Assembly: GCA_002418705.1 (NCBI GenBank)
Contig: DIEQ01000056.1
Coordinates: 1 to 30,826 of the forward strand
Direction: 5' to 3'
DNA length: 30,826 nt
Source: Mageeibacillus sp. UBA5770
GTDB lineage: Bacteria > Bacillota_A > Clostridia > Saccharofermentanales > Saccharofermentanaceae
Below, one piece after another: positions 16,023 through 22,805 of this stretch. The notes below the pieces were generated by a model. That model was not told the origin of the DNA, searched no databases, and was given only the letters and a program-made list of their open reading frames with translations. Each line of letters begins with the position of its first letter. Position 1 is the first letter of the stretch. Made by a program: the position numbers and the translations under genes.

Positions 16023-16787
16023 TCCAATTGGACGATACGGCTTGTTTTTAACTTTTAACCATTGCAAAACACATTATTACTATAGACAGCAGAAATAGTG
16101 TAAATGAATGGTAATAGATTTTGAGGAAGGCTTTTAAAAGAAGACGCCGCAGAATTATTTTGAGAAAGTGTGCCGTGACACCTTCGACAAGCTCGGTCGG
16201 AACGACCCTTCAATGCGCCTAACCTGACAAAAGCTGAGGATATCACGGCAGCAGTCAATACAAAATTTACTATTATGCCGTACTGAAGAACAAGAAAAAG
16301 CAGCCCGCAAAGGAACTCGTATATCTAATCAATGTTTCCAATCATGAATTAAGCCGGCTATATACTAAAAACGTTGACACATGAACCAAACCATGCCCCT
16401 ATATATTTTGTAATTTTTAAGTGGAATCGAAATGAAATGCATAAATTGATAATACAACAAATATGTAATGAAATAAGATTATTAGCAGCGGAGAAGATAC
16501 TCTTTCCCCGAGCTTATCTGTACGATGCCATAGCTCCTTCCATTTAAATTAAAGACGCGATCTGTACGCATTAATGACCGTCGCGTCATATGTAAATTGA
16601 GAATTGATATTATCATTCACAGATTATTTACTCTTCCGAATCAGGCATTGTAGGGGGAAGTTGGACGGAGTAACCTTCATCCGAGGGGATTTGGTTTGTG
16701 GCCTCGATCAACTCATAAAATATTGACATATACATTCAGAAGATGCATTCTTAAAATGATAAATATTTAATAATAAACTAAAGAGTT
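16023..16787. other. gene-poor, apparently decayed region after pdxT
   Basis: No complete gene was found in 765 nt. Short protein-like open stretches without starts occur around 16142-16226 (reading TPQNYFEKVCRDTFDKLGR) and 16244-16382 (reading YYAVLKNKKKQPAKELVYL and ending near NVDT-stop). They look like gene remnants, but I could not assign them. The 16180-16205 section, CCTTCGACAAGCTCGGTCGG, resembles a common dispersed short repeat. No terminator was obvious directly after pdxT. Confidence 0.5.
16554..16587. repeat. inverted repeat, 7-bp perfect arms
   Basis: GACGCGA (16554-16560) and TCGCGTC (16581-16587) flank a 20-nt spacer. The GC-rich arms stand out in AT-rich DNA. There is no T-tract, so it is not a convincing terminator. 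Confidence 0.35.
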
Positions 16788-16864
16788 AAAGGCATACCAT
16801 CCGAAAGGGTTGAACGAAAAACCGTAGGGACTTCGTTGTACGACGGCTGGCGACCGATTACCCT
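16788..16864 (+). ncRNA. candidate c-di-GMP-I (GEMM) riboswitch, perhaps decayed and without a downstream gene
   Basis: The order of blocks follows the GEMM-I consensus: GGCATACC (for GGCAAACC), a stem capped by GAAA (ATCC-GAAA-GGGT), TGAACGAAAAACC (for GGGACGCAAAGCC), a second stem, and GGCTGGCGACCGATTACC (for GGTAGCGGGGTTACC). Several normally conserved G positions are changed. No gene follows on this strand: a pdxT remnant and then a convergent HD-GYP gene lie downstream. Nearby GGDEF/HD-GYP genes make a c-di-GMP aptamer sensible. This was identified by eye only. Confidence 0.45.
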
Positions 16865-16866
16865 AG

Positions 16867-16952
16867 TCTTGGTAGCTATAGCGCAACATGATCACCATCT
16901 CATTTGATCCTGTGATAGCGGATAATAATTGCATCCATGAATACTATGCCTG
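16867..16952 (+). pseudogene. remnant of a second pdxT 3' end
   Basis: From 16885 the frame reads NMITISFDP, later IHEYYAC, matching NMIATSFHPELTD and FHEYFAR near the C-terminus of PdxT (about 15900-15965). The nucleotide match is clear (AACATGATC, CTCATTTGATCCTG, CATCCATGAATACT). The preceding GTAGCTATAGCG resembles the IVAVEQG codons with a frameshift. The catalytic His is changed to Asp and nothing upstream remains. Confidence 0.7.
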
Positions 16953-17012
16953 TATGCCTGGATTTTCAGTCAGTGTTTATGAGCTGTGGTGTCTGCATAA
17001 ATGGATATGTTC

Positions 17013-18221
17013 TCATTGTTTCGAAAAAACACACTGGATATCATCAACAATTATCTGATCCAACTGTCCGGAGCCTGCCATATTCTTCAAAATTATAATA
17101 GCATTATTATGATTCATAGGGTCTCGATACGGCCTCACCTCTCGAAGCGCCTGATAAATGTCCAGGCAAGTTATTAATCGCGAGTTGAAGTCAAGATCTT
17201 TAGCAGTCAAACCGTCCGGATATCCGGAACCGTCTAACTTTTCGTGGTGGTTGGATGCCCATCTGGTTATATCTTCGAAGCCTTTTATGTCTTGCAAACA
17301 AAGTCTGGTTACCACTGGATGCATCTTGATTTCTTCAAATTCTTCACTGGTTAATTTCCCCGGCTTATCCAATATATCGTTTCCAATAACTAACTTACCA
17401 AGATCATGTAGATCCGTTGCGATTAGCATCTTCAGTTCCATAATTTTGTCCATCTTATAATATTCAGCCATTTTTTCGAGCTTCTCTGAAAGCCCTGAAG
17501 AATGTCTCTGGGTAAATTCTGAGTGGGCATCAATAATTTTCGAAAAAGTTTTTGTTATTTTGCGAATTTCGCTAAAACTCAACTCATTGGAAAAAACAGG
17601 AATTATTCGGGCCAGGCTTTCATTAATATTCATGTCCGAAATTCCCTGCCAAAATTCATGACGTGATGCAATTTTAACAAACAAATCTGATAACAATGGG
17701 GAGAAGAACAAATTACGGTGTTTTTGAACATATGTAATGATACTTTCACCCTTGGAATCGATTTCTAAATCAAAGTTAAGGTCCAATGTATCTGCAAGTG
17801 CAATAATCTGAGCAAATAAAGGAATTTCATTTTGAAATAATTCAAAAAAACCAGAGCCATCATATTTTTCATGATGGTATTTAATAATGTTGCACGGATT
17901 TGTTAAGAAAGGAAAATCTTTGATATTATCATCGCCAATGGTGCAGTGTGCTTTTTTGCTTTCCATGATGTTGATTTTTTCTTTAGTGGTACACGACAAT
18001 TTATCCTGCAGAATTTTCATTGTTGCGCCATTATCATGCATTATTGCCAACGAAGCCAGGTCAAACAATTCTTCATCAGATAATTGTAGCTCTCGAGCAA
18101 TATTAACTGATATATAGGCGATCCTTTTTGAATGATTTGTAGGCATACCAAAGAGATTTATTTCAATAGTATCTAGTGTGTTTGCCATAGAACCTAAAAA
18201 TTCGTTTAAATTGAAGTTCAT
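17013..18221 (-). CDS. two-domain HD/HD-GYP protein, probable c-di-GMP phosphodiesterase
   Basis: A 402-residue cytosolic protein with two HD-type domains. The C-terminal one is a complete HD-GYP: LHDLGKL (His272-Asp273) and HHEKLDGSGYPDGL (from His325), then the LDIYQALREVRPYR helix. HD-GYP proteins hydrolyse c-di-GMP to GMP or pGpG using two or three metals. The N-terminal half is a degenerate copy (MHDNGAT, YHHEKYDGSGFF) lacking the catalytic Lys and the GYP, probably structural or regulatory. There is no receiver or membrane segment. Start MNFNLNEF at 18221 has AGGAGATG upstream; the frame extends 14 codons further without a good site. It is transcribed leftward, towards pdxT. Confidence 0.85.
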   Translation of the reverse strand: MNFNLNEFLGSMANTLDTIEINLFGMPTNHSKRIAYISVNIARELQLSDEELFDLASLAIMHDNGATMKILQDKLSCTTKEKINIMESKKAHCTIGDDNIKDFPFLTNPCNIIKYHHEKYDGSGFFELFQNEIPLFAQIIALADTLDLNFDLEIDSKGESIITYVQKHRNLFFSPLLSDLFVKIASRHEFWQGISDMNINESLARIIPVFSNELSFSEIRKITKTFSKIIDAHSEFTQRHSSGLSEKLEKMAEYYKMDKIMELKMLIATDLHDLGKLVIGNDILDKPGKLTSEEFEEIKMHPVVTRLCLQDIKGFEDITRWASNHHEKLDGSGYPDGLTAKDLDFNSRLITCLDIYQALREVRPYRDPMNHNNAIIILKNMAGSGQLDQIIVDDIQCVFSKQ

Positions 18222-18972
18222 TGCCGCATCTCCTAGAGAGTAAGACAAGTTACAGAATACCAAGTATGTTTAGAATAACACATATTCTGGATTTCAAGAC
18301 TCGTATTAATGTTTCGAACTTATCTGTTAAATACCTGAAAACGTAAATGGACAAATACAATTTTTTTAAAGTATAGTCCTGAAAAGTCGGAGGAAGCAAA
18401 GGGCATACGGGAGGATTTTATGCAGAAGGCTGGTTATATTGCCGTTCGTGTTGGGATTTTGAGAATTATATCCTTGGTATTTATTATAAAGATAATATCA
18501 TTAAAACATAGAATTATATGAAATTGCGTTATCTATTACTTGTCAAATGGAACGGGGGGTAATTGCGTGTCAAATTTGGATTTGAACAATTCGATATTCT
18601 AATAAATTTGTCATTAAACACTATATTATCCCTCCGTAATCAGAGCAATCAATTACTTCACTAACTAAAAATATAGCGTACTTCGTAATTTGATACATTT
18701 AAATTAGTAAACTAGGACTGCAAGTTGTTGTTAGAATGTTCAAAGAAAAATTTGAATTGTATGACAGACGTATAAAACTGCTTTTGGTTACATTCTCAGG
18801 AAAAGGGGCTAGAGGAATGATCATATGGTATTAAAGATTAATTAATGAATAATATAAATCAAATTAAGTAATGCAAACTTAAGCTGCCAAATAGAAAATT
18901 TAATAATTGAATAATCCAAAAAATAATCGGTGTCACCTTCAAGGAGCATATAGCTGTATCCCTCATACAAAA
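18222..18972. other. AT-rich intergenic region between two leftward signalling genes
   Basis: About 750 nt with no clear gene except a possible 33-codon ORF. A stretch at 18372-18452 on the plus strand has the block order of a diverged c-di-GMP-I aptamer: TGAAAAG loop, GAAGCAAAGGGC, a GCATA/TATGC stem, GGCTGGTTATATTGCC. TGTCAAAT occurs twice near 18540-18575. The rest is low-complexity AT-rich sequence. Confidence 0.4.
18420..18521 (+). CDS. possible small hydrophobic peptide, 33 residues
   Basis: ATG at 18420 is preceded by GGGAGG at 5 nt and encodes MQKAGYIAVRVGILRIISLV and a hydrophobic tail ending in HRII. The hydrophobic run could be one membrane segment. The binding site is good, but the ORF overlaps a riboswitch-like sequence and the region is AT-rich, so it may be chance. 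Confidence 0.25.
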   Translation: MQKAGYIAVRVGILRIISLVFIIKIISLKHRII

Positions 18973-20793
18973 TTAGCCCTGAGAATCTAGTATAGGACAT
19001 GATTCTGTGCTTTCTTCGATGTCACAGAACCTGCAAACACGGTTGCGGCCGCTGTTTTTTGCCTTATACAAAGCTTTGTCTGAACGTCCGACAAGCATAT
19101 CTGCGTTATCTCCCTGTGAAAACGCTGCAACACCAAAACTACAGGTCTGGTGTTCCGCCTGCTCAAACATTTCGGAAGCCATAGCGGTCCGTATCTTTTC
19201 TGCAACAGCGAAGGCTTCATCAATGGTCGTGTGAGGAAGGATCAGCAGGAATTCTTCTCCGCCCCATCGTCCTACCGTATCAGTAGACCGGACATTCTCA
19301 CGCAGGATGTTTGCCATTCGAGTGAGTACTACATCCCCGACATTGTGCCCATAGGAGTCATTGACTCTCTTAAAGAAATCTATGTCCATCATAATAACGG
19401 AAAAGTGTTCATTGTATCGTTCCGCCTCATCTATTCTAAACTCAAGAATTGCATCAAGTTTTAACCGGTTGTATATTTTTGTGAGCTTATCGATTTCAGA
19501 AATCTTCGTTAGTTCCTTGTTGGCATCTTCCAACTCAGAAGTGACCACTCCGATAAAATGGACTAATCGGGATACAATGCGGGAGTGTTTATTCGCATAT
19601 GGGTCTATGCTCATCAATTCTTTAGCATTCATTTTCGTTGTGAAATTCAAACTGGACCGTTTCTTGTTTTCGCCTTCCCGCATACCTACTGCAACCATAG
19701 TTGAATTGAGTGCCCGGATCTTGTCTCCGCTCCCGAAAAATTCTCCGTATGTGTAGAATCCAAACGTGGGTGATATCGAATCAAACGGCAGCGTCTCGAG
19801 GTCAATTTCTTTTTGCAGCAAGAAACGGCGGCAGATACAGCTATAAAGGAAAATGGCATCAGGGTCGAAGTTATTCATTTGATTATGAATTCCAATAGCG
19901 TCTTGTATAATTGTTTCCGGGTTGCCATAACCTATGCGAAATTTTTCCCCTTCATTCAAATCCGCTGCGAACTGAATGGCTCCATTCTGATCTGCGAAAA
20001 ATGGCACACGAGTAATCGTTTCACCATCCCTTTCCAGCAAGAAGGGAAATTCCAATGCATTCATGAAAAATTGTCCGTCGTTCGGGATATTCAAATAACG
20101 ATTATAGACTTCAAATGCATTCTCACCGTCAACGGTTTTGACATACATACCGTCCGTCTCTGTAATGGTCATTTCTTTACTGAGTGGCTGCCAACCAAGA
20201 TATGTCCGGGAAAAAATATGCAAATTATTACCTAAAAAGACAACAGCAACCACTCCGTGGTTCATATATTCGTTTCCAGAAAAAACCAATGAAGTCTCTT
20301 CTGACTTGTAAACACCGGCACCACCCCCGAAAACCGGGTATCTATTCTCTTTTTGAAACATTCCCTGTAAAAGGTGCCCTCCATTTATTGTGAGCGGAGT
20401 TGCCAGTAGAAGCACTCCGGCAATATCCTGACCAGCAGCATTAATAGCTTCTACCAACTGCTCTCCCGTCTTGAATTCATCTCCTGGAATACAGGATACC
20501 GCAACCGGGGTAATTCTGGCTTCTTCGAAAAAAGAGAACGATATGATCGTTGAGTCAATGTAGAGACGTCCCTGAGCAATCTCACCAACAGATGTACAAC
20601 CAACCCTAACGGCTGCTGGCAGTTCAGCTTCAAGTACGTAAGAGATACTCTCTATCCATAACGAATCTGTATGCGACGTAAATACTTGAATTAAAATAGA
20701 AGTGGATTTTTGCGCATATAAACGAATTTCATGTGAACGCAGGTACGATGTAAGTGCTTGGCTGTCGGTGAAAATATGATACGTATTTATCAT
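18973..20793 (-). CDS. FIST-domain sensor diguanylate cyclase
   Basis: A 606-residue protein. Residues 20-360 form a FIST_N/FIST_C sensor, a family proposed to bind small ligands such as amino acids (VRVGCTSVGEIAQG, PVFGGGAGVYKSEET, AIFLYSCICRRFLL). A linker helix (ELEDANKELTKISEIDKLT) leads to a GGDEF domain with the active form GGEEF at 511-515. The inhibitory I-site RSTD at 502-505 is at the exact spacing, so it should synthesise c-di-GMP with product inhibition. The metal-binding MMDIDFFKRVNDSYGHNVGD is intact. The C-terminal tail has three Cys. Start 20793 has GGAGG 12 nt upstream; the frame opens 11 codons earlier without a better site. A separate promoter and a leader of about 160 nt precede it. 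Confidence 0.88.
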   Translation of the reverse strand: MINTYHIFTDSQALTSYLRSHEIRLYAQKSTSILIQVFTSHTDSLWIESISYVLEAELPAAVRVGCTSVGEIAQGRLYIDSTIISFSFFEEARITPVAVSCIPGDEFKTGEQLVEAINAAGQDIAGVLLLATPLTINGGHLLQGMFQKENRYPVFGGGAGVYKSEETSLVFSGNEYMNHGVVAVVFLGNNLHIFSRTYLGWQPLSKEMTITETDGMYVKTVDGENAFEVYNRYLNIPNDGQFFMNALEFPFLLERDGETITRVPFFADQNGAIQFAADLNEGEKFRIGYGNPETIIQDAIGIHNQMNNFDPDAIFLYSCICRRFLLQKEIDLETLPFDSISPTFGFYTYGEFFGSGDKIRALNSTMVAVGMREGENKKRSSLNFTTKMNAKELMSIDPYANKHSRIVSRLVHFIGVVTSELEDANKELTKISEIDKLTKIYNRLKLDAILEFRIDEAERYNEHFSVIMMDIDFFKRVNDSYGHNVGDVVLTRMANILRENVRSTDTVGRWGGEEFLLILPHTTIDEAFAVAEKIRTAMASEMFEQAEHQTCSFGVAAFSQGDNADMLVGRSDKALYKAKNSGRNRVCRFCDIEESTESCPILDSQG

Positions 20794-21197
20794 ATTTATA
20801 TGCAACCTCCTCTCGTTTAAATGCATAAACTCGTTTTTGAAAAAACTTTATATAAAGATCGAGGCATCAAGCCGGTCATCCGTCGCTTTTCATGAGTACG
20901 CCAAGTTGTATTTCTCTACTGAGTTCACGTGTTCGTATGCGTCCAATCGTATAACTTTATAGTAGCTTATTGCGACACATTGTCAATACTTGTAGTATTT
21001 GAGGTTATAATGCATCTGTTAAATTTCTTTGTCTTCTAGTATACTAACATTTAAATAATACTTAATATATTTGGAATATTGGCAAATTAGTATGATATTG
21101 AATGTCTTTGATGAGATGAAGACAATAACTTTTTAAATTCAAACTGAAGAAGCAATAAAGTGTTAAGACACTTATAAAGATCATTTGAGGTAAGCGA
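20794..21197. other. divergent intergenic region between two GGDEF genes
   Basis: About 400 nt. It holds a leftward promoter (20959-20986) and the resulting leader of about 160 nt for the FIST-GGDEF gene. On the minus strand the leader contains GC-rich blocks and a palindromic CTTTATATAAAG (20846-20857) followed by six T, a weak AU-only terminator-like hairpin. No clear promoter for the rightward gene was identified; its binding site GAGGTAAG is good. Confidence 0.45.
20959..20986 (-). promoter_or_regulatory. candidate promoter of the FIST-GGDEF gene
   Basis: Minus strand TTGACA (20981-20986), a 16-nt spacer and TACTAT (20959-20964). Transcription would begin about 160 nt upstream of the coding start, an unusually long leader for this cluster. 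Confidence 0.5.
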
Positions 21198-22805
21198 ATG
21201 AAACATACCAAAAAAACTATCATGGTATTACTTGTAATAGTTGTAATTATAATTACGTTCCATAGTCAATATGTGGCTCAACTAAAAGATATCGAAATTA
21301 CGGCAAAATCAAAAGAATCTCAAATCAATCGCCACATAGATTTAAGCAAAGGCTTTGTTGACCTGATGGCAATATATGGCAATAATACTTTTGAAAACGG
21401 TAAAATTAGTGATTCAGAACTTTATAGCCTTCTTTCAAATAATTTGAGTTTGAACAGCTATAATCTTGATGCCGCTGGTGGAACAAAACATGAGAAAATT
21501 GTGGGCAATCTGACTGGGACGGGAAGTATTCCTGAAAATGATGCTAATCGAGATGAAGTGAATCTTGCACTGCAATTTAACCAGCAATTTGCGAGTATAT
21601 ATAAAAGAATTCCTGATGTTGCCTGGATATATTATACAAGCGAAAATAATTTTATAAATTTGTTCCCATGGGTCTCGTCAACCGACTTTAGTTATGATAA
21701 AGCATTAAAATCAGAAGTGTTCTATACGACTGTGAATCCTCAAAATAATCCTCTTCGTGAATCCCGATGGACACCGGTCTATTTAGATCACGCAGGGAAA
21801 GGATTGATGGTATCATTATCAAGTCCAATATATGCCGGAGATACGTTTAAAGGAGTTGTATCTCTTGATTTAACAAATGATCAACTCAGTGAGATAATCA
21901 GCTCTGATTATGACATTTATATGATAGATGAAACAGATACGTTAATAGCATATAGCCACAATATCAAGAATGAGACAGAGGTTTCCACTTTCAAAACAAT
22001 ACTGAATAGTACTGATAGTTATGTGAGTGCAATGAAAGAAGTAAATAGTAATACCGTCCAGATAGTAGGGAATTATTACATATATTCCGTTAGTTTTACT
22101 AATGCACCATGGAGAATGTTATTTCGAGTACCTGTGTGGTTGATTGTTGGAAAATCTGCATTATTCACTTTGCCGATCATGACGATTTGCTTACTATTGT
22201 TATTTACCTTTTTTGAAGTTGAAAAACGGAAAAGATCGGAGAGACAACTGACAAAATCATTTGAAGAATTATCGTCATATCAGACACTTCTTGAAAATGC
22301 TGCAAAATATGATTTCCTAACAGCCTCTGTAAACAGAAGAGGTATGATGGACATATTTAATAAGAACATTCAAACTAATGGGAAAATTGAAAAATCAGTT
22401 ATATTCATAATGGGTGATATTGATAATTTCAAACAGTTCAATGACATGTATGGACACGCTGCAGGCGACAAGGTTTTAATTGAGATTGCCAATACCATGC
22501 GGAAAAACATAAAAAATGATGAGGTTGTATGCAGGTGGGGTGGAGAAGAATTTGTCATAATGCTTCTTGAAAGAACATACGACGAAGCTATTCTTATTGC
22601 AAAAAATATTAGGCGAGAAATTGATGAAAATATTATTCCGTGGGAAAATTCGATTCAACTACGAGCAACAATGACCTTTGGTGTAGTTGAGTATGACAAT
22701 GCTCTAAGTTTTGATATGAATATTTCAAATGCTGATCACGCTCTTTACGTTGGCAAAGAGAAGGGAAGAAACCAGGTAATCGGATATCGCGAATGTAATA
22801 ATTGA
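21198..22805 (+). CDS. membrane diguanylate cyclase with an extracellular Cache-like sensor
   Basis: A 535-residue protein. A first membrane helix (residues 6-24, MVLLVIVVIIITF) and a second (about 318-340) enclose an extracytoplasmic domain of the dCache type, seen in its order and in segments such as AWIYYTSENNFINLFPW and VVSLDLTNDQLSEII. After a coiled-coil linker the GGDEF domain begins near 365, with GGEEF at 448-452 and the metal-binding MGDIDNFKQFNDMYGHAAGD. The I-site is absent (KNDE replaces RxxD), so product inhibition is not expected. The start has GAGGTAAG upstream. The stop overlaps the next gene (TTGA), suggesting a two-gene unit that pairs synthesis with a PAS/HD-GYP protein. 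Confidence 0.9.
   Translation: MKHTKKTIMVLLVIVVIIITFHSQYVAQLKDIEITAKSKESQINRHIDLSKGFVDLMAIYGNNTFENGKISDSELYSLLSNNLSLNSYNLDAAGGTKHEKIVGNLTGTGSIPENDANRDEVNLALQFNQQFASIYKRIPDVAWIYYTSENNFINLFPWVSSTDFSYDKALKSEVFYTTVNPQNNPLRESRWTPVYLDHAGKGLMVSLSSPIYAGDTFKGVVSLDLTNDQLSEIISSDYDIYMIDETDTLIAYSHNIKNETEVSTFKTILNSTDSYVSAMKEVNSNTVQIVGNYYIYSVSFTNAPWRMLFRVPVWLIVGKSALFTLPIMTICLLLLFTFFEVEKRKRSERQLTKSFEELSSYQTLLENAAKYDFLTASVNRRGMMDIFNKNIQTNGKIEKSVIFIMGDIDNFKQFNDMYGHAAGDKVLIEIANTMRKNIKNDEVVCRWGGEEFVIMLLERTYDEAILIAKNIRREIDENIIPWENSIQLRATMTFGVVEYDNALSFDMNISNADHALYVGKEKGRNQVIGYRECNN

Noticed and set aside
16180..16205. CCTTCGACAAGCTCGG as an attachment site or repeat array
   Set aside because: Only one copy in the window, with no integrase and no direct repeat partner.
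16142..16382. Protein-like stretches suggesting an IS transposase remnant
   Set aside because: No start, no terminal inverted repeats and no recognisable transposase motif; too short to assign.
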